Assembly: GCA_009746045.1 (NCBI GenBank)
Contig: RPFO01000231.1
Span: 477,388 to 541,387, forward strand
Direction of reading: 5' to 3'
Source: Mesostigma viride
Lineage: Eukaryota > Streptophyta > Mesostigmatophyceae > Mesostigmatales > Mesostigmataceae
DNA: 64,000 nt
The translations under genes and the position numbers were made by a program. Under the pieces are notes generated by a model. It made no database searches and was not told the DNA's origin. It was given only the letters and a program-made list of their open reading frames with translations. Every line of letters begins with the position of its first letter. Position 1 is the first letter of the stretch. Positions 46,210 to 58,500 of the stretch are shown here, piece after piece.

Positions 46210-49200
46210 CAGCAGCAGCAACAGCAGAAGGAGCAGCCAGTACTTGAACCCGAGCATCCACGACCACGGTTGTGTGCTAGCCAGTCGGGGGAAACCTTTT
46301 TTGGGACGGCATGCTTCGGCGCAGCCGAGGCTAGTCCAGGGGAAACCGGGGATGCCGCGCTGCCAGGGACACTCTCGGGGGCCCTAGCAACCAAAGCAGG
46401 CGACCCGAGGCAAGCGCGTCTGGGTGGGCAGGTCCCACCACCAGGGAATGGGGGGAATGGTGGCACCGTCGGTCCTGGTCGCGGCTTAGGCCCCAGGGAC
46501 CCTGGCGCAGAGGACCTTGGCGAGAGGGGGCGGGACTTAATGGGGGCGGGAGGGGAATCGAGGGGGAAGGGAGGGGAGTTGCGGGGGATGGGTTGGGGAT
46601 CGAGGGAAAAGGGAGGGGATGGGAGGCCAAGGGGATGGCAATCGAAGGGGGAGCGAGGGGATCCGAGGGAGGAGGATGGGGCTAGAAAAGCCATGTCCAC
46701 CATCGGTGAGGGCTTCGGCGGCCTTTTCCCCCATGGCCGGCCAATCCACGGGGGCATTTCTGATCCCATTGGCGTGGGGATGACAGGCTCAGCCAAACCG
46801 CAAGGGGGCCTCGAGACCGGCATCAAGGACGCGGCTCCTCGTTTGCTCGGCGGAAGCAAGGATGCAGCGATTGTTCTGTATGTCGGGACTTCGGCCCCGG
46901 AAGGGGGATGCCCTTACGCTGCCACCGCAGAGGCTAGGGCCTGGCGTGAGGGTACATCGGGCTCCGTGCCGCGTGGGCATTGGTCGGAGTCCTTGCCACA
47001 TGAGGATTGGTCGGAAGAAGAGCGCGCGGCCCTCGCAGTCGCGGTCGCGGCCGCCGCAAGCGTGCCCCGGGACAAGGTCACGTCGGCGGTAGCTGCTGCA
47101 GGGCAATGCATGGCGGAAGCTGCTGACACCGCGGATGACATCGGCATGCCGCGGAGGAAGGGCATCGCACGGGAGGGCACGGCTGTGGGCACGGCCGTGG
47201 GCAACTCTGCCACCACTGGGGGGATAGGTGACTTTGACATGCCAGGGAGTAAGGGCCGAGAGGATACGGTAGTGGACCCTGCTGCCACCGTGGACGACGC
47301 TGCCGTGATTGGAGCGAAGTTTGACTACGCCACGCCCATTGGGAAAGGCCGGGAGGGTACAGCGGTAGCTGCAGGCACCGCGAATGACCCCACCCGCCTG
47401 GCCATGGGGGCAGATCGAGAGGGTACGGCGCCGGTGGCCGCCGCTGCGGACCTAGCCCAAGACGCCCTCGCGCAGGCCAACCGTCGTCACATGGGCTCGC
47501 GGGCGGCAGGTGGTGCAACCCCCATGCAGGGGCCACGTGACCCCCTGCAGGCATCGCGGTTTCCATCGGTGCGTGCACCCGCTGAAGAGGGTACGGCTAC
47601 ATTGAGGATGGCTTTGTTGCCAGGAGATCATTATGGGGGGAAGCCCTTGGCTGCGAGTGGGTGGGCAGGGGCTGATGGGGGGGGCCGGCAGGCTGGTTTG
47701 GGGGGGCAGCTAGCTGACGGAGGGGCCTGGCCGGTCGATGGGGGGGAATGGTTGGCCGATGGGGGGGGTCATCTGCCTGACGCGAGGACCCAGATGGCCC
47801 CAGCGGCAGCTGGCGCACCGTCGCTGCCAGGGGCATCTCTCGGGACAGTCTTGCGAGGGGCGGACGGCGGTGTCTGTGGTCCCATGCTCATCGATGATGC
47901 GGGTCGTAGACAGCCTAGGCTGGATGATGGTGGTGACAGCGGTGAGGATGAATTTACCAGACAGCCTAGTGTTGGCGATGGTGTGGCTGTGGATGACGGC
48001 GGTGCAGATGCTGACAAGGTTCCCACTGGTGGAGTCGGTTGTCCGCCTAGCATGGGTGTCGCTGGTGATGAGGGAGTCGGTCGTCCCTTGGGCGTCGCTG
48101 GCGATGATGGTGACGACGAGGACGTTTTGTGCACGGTTCTGCCCGCGTCGGAGGCGCCAGGTGGAGCCGCGTGTGGCGATTCTGGTGGGGATCCAGGTGG
48201 GAGTGCATGGGGTGAACTGCCGGGTGGCGGCCCACATGGTCGTGCGGGTGAGGTGCCAGGTGGTGGTGCATGGGATCATGCCAGCACGCCGGCCACCCGT
48301 GCGGAGGTCGCCGGCCACCCGTCGCCTGTGCGGCCACCGCTGCGTGCACCAGAAGACGGGCTGGTCTGTTATGGTCGTGAGGACGATAGGGATAGGTTCA
48401 TCGCTGCCCAGGCGCACACCAGGGTAGGGGAAGAGAAGGCTATGGATGCTGGCGGTGGGGTGGGCGAACAAGGTACAGGTGCTGGCACGCGGGTGGGGGT
48501 TCAGGATACCGACGCAAGTGGGGGTTGGAGGAGCGTGGCCCGGCCGAGAGTTGGAGGGGCGCTATGGACGGAGGGAAGCGGCAGGGGGGCTGCACCCAAG
48601 GCAACTGGCAGGGGGGATGCGACCAAAGGAAGGGCTGCCAGGGTGGCAGTTGAGAGGAGGGGAATGGGGGGTGAAGCCGAGGGGAGGGGCGTGGGGGGTG
48701 CAGCCGAGGGGAGGAAACGTGGCGCTGCGGACCCTTACGTCGCGAGGGGGGGCGTATACCCTGCCAGGGTGCGGTCGCCGGATTTTGATGCCAGGGGTCA
48801 CGAGGACGCAGGCGGGGGCGGGATCCGGGCCGGGGGGCGGGGGGAGGGGCAGGGCGAGCCCCTCGCCCACACCAAGCGGCTCAAGGTCTGGGATACCCTG
48901 TCAGGTGCCAAGGGGGACCGTCCGAGCAATGCCAGCCCCATAGCCTTAAGGGACGGGGAAGGAGGCTCGCGCGCCATCGCCACGGTCCCTGGTGGGTTAC
49001 CATCCAGTGGTGGCTTGAGACCGGTCGGTGCCATTTCTAAGGGCGGCTCGCCGGCGAAAGGAGCGCACGACCAGGGTTCCCAGGGGGTCACCCAGGTGGC
49101 GCTGCGCGGCCGCCAGGTGTCGCTCCTGGACGCATGGGTTCGGCCGTTTCCGTCGTCAAGCGGTCCACCACAAGGAGATGCCCGCAGAGAGAAGGAGAAG

Positions 49201-51191
49201 GAGAAGGAGAAGGAGAAGGAGAAGGAAAAGGAGGAGTTGGGGGTTCACCCCGGCCCCGATCGCTCGGCTCCTGCGGCTCTTGCCCCTCCTCGTGATGTGA
49301 CAGTGGGCAGTGGCTCCAACTCCACGCGTTCGGAGGGTGCCTGCCCACCGGAAGACCGGGCAGTGAAGACCGAACTGGACGCAGCGGGTGGCATGCCCAC
49401 CGGCATGACCAGGGCATTCGACCCCTGGGCCTATGCGAGGCTCAGCAACGGAGTGACATTGGGCAGTGATGGCGATGGCAACACAGCGCCCAAGGGGGAA
49501 GGGGGCGCTGTACACGGTCAGCGAGAGGTGGGTGGCCACAGGCACGAGGGCGACGTACGGGAGCAGGAGGTGGGTGACCACCAAACAGTGGGTAGCTTTG
49601 GTCGTGGCAGTGCCATGTCATCGGCGGACTGGCGGCGTCTTGTGCCGTCTGCCAATCATTGTTATAATTTTCAGGGCGAGAGGAGGGAGGGAGGCTCCGC
49701 GGCGATCCTCACGACTGGCCCTGGCCTGGCAGGCTACGTCACGCCACTCGATGCAGCAGGCGGTGTTGTGCCACTCGAGCGGCAGATGCCCCCTCCTCCC
49801 TGTAGTCATGACGACGGCTACTTCTCGCCGTCACTCGATTCAAGGCAGGCACAGGCGCATCTGGCAGGACAGGAACGCTCTAGGGTAGAGAGGACACTCA
49901 ATGGCGTCTGCCGACGGGGGTGGCAGGGAGCGGGGCGGCAAGGTGCCCAGGAAACAGGGCCGGGTGGTGAGGAATGGGCTGGGCAGCATGGGGGCCAAGG
50001 GGCGGGGCAGCTGGAGGACGCCAGGCTTTGCGGGGACGACCCGGCCTCGTTTGAAGCGGGCGGATTCCATGCTTCGAGCGGGGCCCGGGGCGATGCCCTG
50101 GGTTCGTCCAGGTGGAAGAGCGTGCGACGCTACCGGCGTCCCAAGGACAAAGGTGCGTGCCCAGCGTTTGGTGGCGGCGATGGCGGCGGTGACGGCGGCA
50201 GCTCTAGCTGCGAGACGGACTTCCCACCCACGCAGCCGGCACCGCCCGAGCGTCGCCGGGGGCTGGAGTCGGTGGATTTCAGGCCGCGGATCGGTGACCG
50301 CGGCCAGAATAAAGGTCTAGGGTCGGACCGCGGCCAGAATGAGGCTGTAGGGTCGGACCGCGGCCAGCATAAGGGAGATGATGACTGCGGCCAGAATAAG
50401 GGAGTTGGCAGTGGCCAGAACGAGGGAGACGATGATCGTGGCCAGGGTCAAGATCTGGGACGTGACCACGGCCAGCATGGAGGGACTCACGGCGGCCAGA
50501 GAATGGGGAACCAGCTCGGCCAGATGGATGACGAGGGCCGTGACCAGCGTGACCCGTGTGCTGGCGATAAGGTGCCGAGGCAACGGGGCGAGGAGAGAGG
50601 CAGCCGTTCCCGAGGGGCAACCTCCTTGCCACCTCGTGGGTCCGGTGGGAATCAGAACGGCAAACATGGGGCAAATGAGCTGAGGGGAGGCATGGGCCCA
50701 GGGGAGTCAGGTTTGAACAGCCGGAGTTCCAACGGGGGGGGACCGGGGGAGGCAGGTCCATATGAGGGGGGCCGGCGAGAAGCTGGCGTGGATTGGCTGG
50801 GGTTGGGGAGGGGAGGGCTGACCCGCCCCACGGCCGGAAATGTCGCGTCGGGGGCCGACCTGGCGGTGCAGAGGGCGGACGGCCGAGGGCGCACCGCGCC
50901 GTCCCTCCCAGGGGGGGGCCAGGTTACAAGTTCACCGAGGTGGTGCGCAAGAAGGCGGTGCGCGAGGCGATGCTGGGCGTGGAGTGCCGCACATGTGCGG
51001 CCTTTTACGACGTGGTCGCCCCGCCGGGGGAGGCGGGCCGCGCGTGGCGGGCAGAGATGTGCCAGCACGCATCTCGCCACCGCCACCATTTTCGGCCACC
51101 GTCGACACCACCGGGGTATTGGGATATCGGTTTCCCTGACTCGGACTCTGGGTGCTCTGGGTCCCAGGAGAAGGAGGAGGAGGAGCTGTAG
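45208..51191 (+). CDS. COM1: CtIP/Sae2/COM1-type DNA-end-resection protein, unusually large
   Basis: Open without a stop from 45208 to about 50910 (about 1,900 codons). Residues 90-145 form a coiled coil (AENDKLLKKNEQYKKQL, MRNRELVRELKEALKK), followed by CRDC (156-159). A long disordered region follows: polyQ (about 311-340), Gly/Ala/Asp-rich stretches, an EK run (about 1330) and Gln-Asn repeats (DRGQNKG, about 1690-1770). The Sae2/CtIP C-terminal domain appears in the +2 frame, 50922-51191: YKFTEVVRKKAVREAMLGVE, CRTC, then ASRHRHHFRPPSTPPGYW, with the RHR DNA-binding motif and a conserved S/T-P site. The switch near 50911-50918 is either a G8 homopolymer error or a short intron. The main frame otherwise runs to 51246 without similarity. 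The family stimulates MRE11 nuclease at double-strand breaks; known members are about 350-900 aa. Confidence 0.8.
46138..46229 (+). repeat. CAG/CAA microsatellite encoding polyQ
   Basis: About 22 uninterrupted CAG codons, then GAG/CAG/CAA/AAG variants, in frame with the CtIP-like ORF. Confidence 0.95.
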
Positions 51192-51840
51192 CGCGCCGGT
51201 GGCCCCCTGGGCTGTGTGGCTTGCACCCAGGCAGTGTTTCGATTAGTGGCGTTCAGTGCTGTAGTTCGATATGCCACATGGCCGTCGGTTTGGGTCAGAC
51301 ATAGGCAAAGTCAGGAACTCAGGGGGGGAAACCGACGTCAGATACCCAGGAGTGGAAACCGACGCCGAAACCGATGTCCAGGGTGGAACCTTGCCAGGCA
51401 GGCAGTCAGTACATATCTTACACAAGTATCGACCAATGATTCTATGGTTGGCTCCTATACTAACATGGACGCACAATATCAGGGTATGGTTCAGTTCTCA
51501 TACTGTACGGCCCAGCTCCAGAATCCAGGCCAACTGACGCGGCCGCGTCGCTGTCGTCGTCGGCGGATTCGCGTCGGGAACTCGAGGCCGCAAAACAGCG
51601 TCGCGACGCGTCGGAAAAGCTGGAGGGTGCCGGCGGGCCTAACAAGGTTATGGCGCTCAGTGCAAAGCCCATAATCAAATCCCTGGGCCCAGGTAGCGGG
51701 GCAGCTTTTGAGCTGAAGAGATTGGTGTGGAGCATGTCATGGAATCTGGAAGATCCCAACTTTGGAAGCTCAAGCCTGCCGGTGCCTTATCTGCGTTTGA
51801 GGACCCACTGAGGATGGTGGGGTGGACGTTGTTTGTTAGC
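51192..51840. other. Flank with an unplaced coding-like segment
   Basis: 51521-51812 is open on the plus strand (AAASLSSSADSRRELEAAK..., ALSAKPIIKSLGPGSGAAF) and coding-like in composition. It could be an exon or a retroelement ORF start; I recognise no family. The rest shows nothing. Confidence 0.3.
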
Positions 51841-52190
51841 CGAGCTTGAGGATAGCCGCTACACCAGCGCCTCGTCTGCCATTACTGTGGAAGACAGCTC
51901 TTTTAATTTACACGTAGACTGCTCGGATGATTAATTAATTTACACGTAGACTGCGTCACATGAGCATAAGTCCTCAGTGGGATGGATATGGGATTAGGTG
52001 GATGGATCTAGCTATCTAACTAATCTAGTTACAGGTTTGCTGGCACCACGTCCCGAATCACTATGGTTGCCAAACTGGGTCACACGCGGAGCCCCCACTG
52101 ACTTGGGGCGGTGTCCTGCATAACCGACTGCCACCTATCTAAATACAAGTCATCTGCCTCCATTAACTAATTAATTAATTAATTAATTAA
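51841..52190 (-). mobile_element. LINE debris: LINE-C ORF scrap and a diverged LINE-A 3' end
   Basis: 51851-51900 repeats the LINE-C coding end (EDSRYTSASSAITVEDSS, plus strand). 51930-52160 is a diverged LINE-A 3' UTR in minus orientation with a TTAATTAATT tail. 52163-52195 is a longer (TTAA)n tail belonging to the next copy. Confidence 0.65.
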
Positions 52191-52500
52191 TTAATAGACA
52201 CGTGACTGCGTCACATGAGCATAAGTCCTCAGTGGGAGGGGAACATGGGATGGAATGGATGGTATAAGCTATCTAGGTCCTAGTTACAGGGGTGTGGGCA
52301 CCGCGGCCCGAATCGCTATGAATGCCATACTTGGTCACACGCGGAGCCCCCACTGGCTTGGGGGTGGTCTCCTTCATCACTACTTGCCATCTACTATCTG
52401 CCTCCATATTACAGGCAAACAAGGAGGCTATCTGCCCGGGCGTGATCCAGCCTGTCCCGGCTAGGGTAACACATGTCCATGCCCACACGTGTGCCACATG
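52165..52500 (-). mobile_element. LINE-A 3' end fragment, minus strand
   Basis: Close match to 16301-16600: the (TTAA)n tail, CACGTGACTGCGTCAC, the 3' UTR and the last ORF2 codons (MAHVWAWTCVTLAG...). It is truncated at about 52500, where a short plus-oriented LINE-A 3' tail (GCTCACGTGACGCAGCTACA, (TTAA)n at 52538-52554) abuts. Confidence 0.8.
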
Positions 52501-52619
52501 TCCATGTCCATGCTCACGTGACGCAGCTACATGTCTAGTTAATTAATTAATTAATGTCCATGCCCAGCCTATTAAAGGGAAGTCCGTGGATGGCTTCAAC
52601 ATCACCTCTCCCGGCTATA

Positions 52620-54056
52620 TTGGCAACGCACCCCGACCCGATTCATGGACGACCCAATTCGGAACGCACGCATCGCTTGTGGAACTGTGCAGCTAGGCAC
52701 CTTCACGGCCAGCATCGCCTCAACACTGGGATCGGCTCCCAGAACCCACATTCGCTCCAGAACGCTGTGGACCTTTTTCATGTTACCCCTTGCCCCCACC
52801 TTCATGCAGCGCATCGCTCTTTGCTCAGGGCTCCTCGGGCGCACCGAGGCCGAGATCTGGGATCTCCTGCCCACTGCCCCCCACCGCCCTCACCGAAACC
52901 ACATTTCGCTCCATCCTCACGGAGATCCTTGAGAACAGCACGTGAACCCCCTTGCCGCAGATGTGGCGTCATTGGGCGGCATGCTGGCTGCCGATCTCCC
53001 CCTCCTCTCCACCACCGCCACCGCCACCGCCTCTAAAACCACCGACGCCATCACCGAGCAGCTCCCGTCGACATCGACCAGCGCCTCAAGGACATCGCCA
53101 TCGCCATCGAGTGCCTGCAAAACACCACAGGCCTCACCGCCCAGGCGATGAAGGACATTGCCGCTCGGCCAGCACCTGCTGGCCCAGCCAACGATGCTCC
53201 TCCCGCCCAGACCTGATGATCAAGCACTTCACCACCTCCACCGCCTCCACCATCGCGGCACAGCTTAAGCAACAAACACTCGACCTCCGCGAGGAGGCCG
53301 ACCTCACCAAGCGCAGCCATAACGTCACCGTCAAGCACTTCGACCCGGCCACCCCAGCAACCCCAGCCTAGGAAATATATATTCATTGAGAATGATAAAT
53401 CACGGAGGTGAGAATGGCATGCGGCATAAGGAAAACCCCGAAATGAAAAAGAACCCTAAAGAAAATAATAGTAATCTGACATGGGCATGCAAGGATCACG
53501 CCAGCTGCATGCACAAGGTACAACTAACTACATCATGCACAAAACTACGACACGCAGCAACATCGCTGCCGGCCCACCAGGCCTGGGAGGGATCTAGACA
53601 GCATGGGTTGCGACAAAGTCGGCCCGGGTGCGGCGAAAATATATATAGCAGTAGTGTAGACTAGCCAGGCTTAGCTTAGCACGTGGCCCACGCCTATGCG
53701 CATGTGCGCCTACTACGAGTCACTGGGACTCCTCACGGATTATGCTTTACCTATGCTGACAGAGCTACTCTCTGCTGGGAAGCCATGCCCTTGCAATTGT
53801 TTAGCCATTATCATCTTCCATCCTCATGCAGTCCGCACGTACCGAAAGTAGCTGCCGGAATACATGCATAGTAGTGGTGCAGGTGCATGGACTTTGTGCA
53901 CCCAGAGCACTGGCCAGCCTGCATGTAGTTCAACACCCTACCCTTGCAGGAAGTAGCCCAGAATGTATTACAAGCCATTTGCCCCTTCTCAGGGATATTT
54001 GCTGCATGTACTCCCAACGGAGATATGTTCCTGTTTAATTTAATTTTAATTTAATG
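52620..54056 (+). mobile_element. LINE-D, ORF1-only element, degraded
   Basis: 52645-52930 and 52942-53371 encode an ORF1 in broken frames. One block, KDIAARPAPAGPANDAPPAQ, then TTSTASTIAAQLKQQTLDLR, matches the minus-strand ORF1 at 59664-59310. The ORF is followed by a non-coding 3' UTR (GAAGTAGCCCAGAATGTATT, CCCCTTCTCAGGG) and an A/T-rich tail at 54035-54056. No ORF2 occurs between ORF1 and the tail. The 3' UTR recurs inverted at 54905-55060. Confidence 0.65.
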
Positions 54057-54720
54057 GATGGCGGCCCAGGCTGCGCCGCACGCGGCCTGGTCCGGGCATG
54101 CCACGTGAGGACAAAACGCACCAGGCTGGGCGGGCTTGGTGCTGGCTAGTCTATCTGATGTGTCCTCAGTGTTGACCTGATCTTCAGGAGCGGGCCACGT
54201 ACTGCATGAGGTGCCCGGCTAGACCCGGAGGCGCCTGTGCCAAAGAAATTTATGTGGGGAAAATAAGGTAAATCAGCCGGTACAAACCCTCATGGCTAAT
54301 GTGAAAACTGAATGGAACGTCAACATCTTGGTGACAGCGCCGTGCCGCCGTCTATTCGATGAATTCTCCAGCTCCTGCGTCAGCGTCCACGTCGATTCGC
54401 TCGGAGCCGTAGTATGTCAGGATTGTCAGAATGACAACGTACCTTGAACAGGTTGTGCTTGGCAATTATCTGGGGCAGCCGGGCGGGGTTGCTCCACCAG
54501 CAACGATGCTCGTGGAGCTGCCGGCTGCCCCCACGCCACATTGCCGATCGGCCGGGTCGTCATGTCGTCCTCGCAGCCGGGGAGCCACCTGCCGCGAGCA
54601 CCTCTGACATCATGATGAAGCGGTCTGAAGCAGAGTAGGTCACCGTGGTGTCATCTAAGAGGCGGAGCTAGGAAGGCCGGCAGGGGCGCTGTCAGGCCGA
54701 GGTCCATTAATTAATTAACG
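54057..54720 (-). mobile_element. LINE-A ORF2 3' fragment, diverged
   Basis: The minus strand shows the LINE-A ORF2 C-terminal region with many small indels (CTGGGCGGGCTTGGTGCTGG, AGGCGCCTGTGCC). At 54705-54760 a second 3' end (TTAATTAATTAACGCG, GACTGCGTCACGTGA) follows. Confidence 0.7.
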
Positions 54721-55328
54721 CGTAGACTGCGTCACGTGATAGCGTCCTCTGTGGTTCACTGCGTTTCATATGGTGCAGGCATAACTGTGGGTCGGGCGCT
54801 ACAGGACAGTTTACAGCTAAAAATTAACATCATCACTATTCCACGTGCATGATCAGTGCGCATATGCATGCGCATGTTCCTTCTGCATTAATTAATTAAT
54901 TAATTATGAACATAACTCCGTTGGGAGTATATGTAGCACATAGCCCTGAGAAGGGGCATATGAGCCTATAATACATTCTAAGCTACTTCCTGCAAGGGTG
55001 GGAATGTAAACAACACTTGCTCTAGGTGCACCAGGGCACCCGCACCCTCATGGTCTATCACGCTATGCCCGGGTAAGGGGGGAGCATGCCTGTGAGGGGG
55101 AAGATCATCATGGCTATACAAGAGCTATGGCATGGCTTCTCAGCAGAGAGTGACTCCCTGCATGGGCACAACATTACTAAATAAGGCTAGGCATCGTCTG
55201 GAGTGTGGCACATCATAGGCACACATGTACATGACTAGAAAGGCTAGGCCTCAGCTGGTATAGTGCCTGTAGTAGGCGGGCATGTACAAGGCCACTGTCT
55301 AACTATTCTACACTACTGCTGTATTCCC

Positions 55329-55585
55329 CTAGGCTGGGGCTGGAGTTGCTGGGGCCGCGGTGGTCGAGGGGGTCGCTTGCCAGGGCTTGTGGCCGACGTA
55401 GATGGCCGCCCCCTTCCAGTACACCGGCTGGCCCGCCTTGGTCTGCCGGAGCTGGAGGTAGGTCGACCATAGCTCCCGTCGTCGTTGTTGCTGTGCCAGG
55501 GTCAAGTCGTCGTCAAGGGTGAAGAGAGTCTTCTCGAGCCGCTTGCGGCGTCTGAGAAAAGAAATCTTGTCCGCCGGAGTCTTAA
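55329..55585 (-). pseudogene. LINE-D ORF1, C-terminal half
   Basis: Encodes DKISFLRRRKRLEKTLFTLD, LAQQQRRRELWSTYL and VYWKGAAIYVGHKPW. This is the ORF1 C-terminal domain shared with 10561-10959. It ends in a Thr/Pro/Ala tail and a stop at 55329. Confidence 0.8.
55582..55585. repeat. TTAA target-site duplication, left
   Basis: TTAA immediately outside the left terminal repeat CCCCTAAATGG. It matches 59306-59309. Confidence 0.95.
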
Positions 55586-58500
55586 CCCCTAAATGGGCGA
55601 AAGTACTGCCGATGCATCGGCTGTAACTCAGCACTTTTGCAAACCAGATGCCATCCAACCTACCCATACCCAAAGGCTGTCCTTGGGGGCCAAGCACGTC
55701 CATGAGGTGCCCTTCGGGTTGGTATATCACAACCTCATATATATGCAGGGTAGGCTATATATAACTGCCGTCAAAGTCAGGGGGGTCAAGACGCGCGTTT
55801 TCATTTTTGGTAGAATGTGTGTTGTGAATTAGGCAAAAATACCTAGGCACCTGCCACTTCAGGGATGATGGAGAATTAGTTGGTGAATAGTTTGAGCCAT
55901 TGGGGTCCATGGTTGGATGGGTATGCCAGTAGTTACACCCTGTACAAGAAGGTGCCGATGCATCGGCAGTACTTGTTTCATGTACGTGTCACATGCTATC
56001 TCAAGGGTGGCTGTCATTATTGTAGGTCCTGGGACCCAACTAATAGCATAGACGTGAAATATGAACTTCCTTGATAGTTTTGACTCATTATATGCAATAA
56101 AATGGTTTATTATGCTTGCAAATAAAAGCGCCATGAGTAGGGGCCGCTGGCATGCAACGATGTTCATCACAAGACAAGGTCACATCCCCAACCTAATTAT
56201 TGTCCATCTAAGCTCAAACTGGGTGCACTAGACTGGCAACACAAGGTGGCAATGTAAAATAAACTGGCTCGGGGTGGAGACACTGCTTGGCTATATACCA
56301 TTCACGAGGCTGAGCGATGAGCCTACAAGTGAGATACACCACCATGCACATATAACACCACCAACACATTACATGCTCATCCATGTGGCAATCAGATGTT
56401 CATGCCCTACAAACTGATAATGGGCACACATGCACAATTAAAATAAGCAACACACAAGCCTCTCAAGAGGAGCCACTATAGTGTGCAAACTGCCTATGGC
56501 GTACAATACACCCAGTTTATGATGGGGTGGTTGACTTCTTCTTCTTCTTCTTGTTGATGGGGCAGTTGGCCTTCAGCCAGGCCTTCCTAGCGACCCCTTG
56601 CAGGGTGGAACCAGGCCCTGCCGTCCTGCGGGTCTGCCTTTGTCCTGCCCAGGTCCTCCCCGGCTCGCTCTTCTCGGTGAGTTTCTTGGAGTGCCTGGCG
56701 TCAGGGGTTGACTCCCCTGGAATCACGTCCAGCCCTGGCACTTGGCCTGAGTGGAAAATCTGGAAGCACGGATAGTCCACGCTGCTGCACAGAGCAATGT
56801 CACACTCTGGGCACCACGAGCTTGTGCGCTTGCGGGCACCGGTGGTGGTTGTGGCGGAGCAGACCGCGCAGTCAGCCTCGATCACGAAGGGAATGCGCTC
56901 AGGCTGGTGGTTGCCATCCCACCGTCCCTCCCTGGTTGGTGTGAGGGTGAGCTGCCTGACAGGGGCAGGCGCCCCTGGCCACTTGTTCTCGCCCAGCTGG
57001 GCTGCCAGCAGGGACAGGAAGGTGTAGTGGGTCATGGTGGACTTGCCGCGGTTGACGAAGGTCATCAGCAGGTATGAATTGGTGATGGCATTCACCAGGT
57101 GGGCCCCAAAGGCCCTGTGCCACCACACCCTGCTCACCAGGGCCCTGCCCACGTCATACTCTGCAGCCAGCTGGTCAAACAGGTCGACTGCTTTGTAGCA
57201 TGACCAGTAGTTGGGGACGGCTGACGGTGCTGGGACGTTCACCCTCGCATTGCCACGCCCGCCGTGGCGGTCCACCAAGACCTCCTGCAGGCCATACCCC
57301 TTCTGCAGCAGGTACACGAGCTTGCGGTCCATCCACACAAGCGCCTGCAGCCCCGTCTCCTCGTGCACTGCCCACGCGTAGAAGCCCTGCTTGAGTGCCT
57401 TGCCCTTGGGGATGAGCATCTTGAGCTCAGCCCAGGGGATGCCCCTGCGGTTGGGCACAACCGTGCCGACCACGTTGTGGCCCTGCTCATGCAGCCACTC
57501 CACGGCTGGCCGGCTGGTGTACCACCTGTCCATGGCCACGTCCATGGGGTGGGGCAGGGTCTCCCCCAGGAGCTGCACCACCTTGACCGTGTGCTGCTCC
57601 TCCGGCAGCTTGTCGTACGTGTGGTAGTGCCACAGGTAGCCGCTGGGGTGGCCACACGCGGAGTACCCCAGGATGTGAAAGGGGGCTGGCTTCAGTGGGT
57701 TGAAGCAGCGAATGCAGCAGTACTTGTGGCCGGTGCCCACGCAGCGCTCGTCGATGGCGCACTTCCCCCCGAGCGTGCAGTACTTCTTGTACGCCTTGTT
57801 GAGGTGGATCTCGAGCCACTCGAACTGGTAGAGGCGGTACTCGCGGCACTCGGTGTTGGCTGGCTTGAAAGCACTGTCCCTGAAGTGCAGGAAGCGTGTG
57901 ATCTGCTGGAAACGCTTGAATGACATGGCGTGCTGCAGGCCCGGGGCTGTGGACATGCCCACCTTGCGGTCAGTGAAGTAGAGCTGTGCGTTAGGCAGGC
58001 GCCCCAGGCCCATGGTAACCAGGATCCCCAACCACTTGGCCAGCTCATGGATGGTCAATGGCGTCCACTCACGTGCCTGGGGTGGCAGAGTGGCCAGCTT
58101 CATGTTGGCATACCTGTTTGTCTCCTCCACAATTGGGCCCAGCACCTCATCTCGTGTCCACAGCAGAGCAAAGATGTCGATAGGGCTCTCTTGGTACTTA
58201 GTCTGGTTGCCGCCAGGCAGCTTGGCCTGCTCAGGAGTTGGCATGGCAACGTCGACAGCAATGTTTGTCGACAAAGACTGCACATGGCCGTCGGGTGCTC
58301 CCACCCCCAAAACCCACCCTCGTGCAGGATCCGAGGCACTCCCCTCATCAGCAGGCTCATCGTCGCTTAGCACCGGATCGCCCACATCCTGCTCAGGCAT
58401 GTCCTCCACGCCATCGGACTGCTTTTGCAGATGTTCCTCCTCTTCCGGGTCAGAATCCGGTGCCCGCGCGGCCAGCGATTTGCGGCCTTTCTTTCTGCCC

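Noticed and set aside
45963-50761. Many antisense and alternate-frame ORFs over the CtIP-like gene
   Set aside because: High GC keeps all frames open; only the main frame joins a coiled coil to the conserved C-terminal region.
56527-57923. Plus-strand ORFs opposite the piggyBac transposase
   Set aside because: Shadows; the transposase motifs are on the minus strand.
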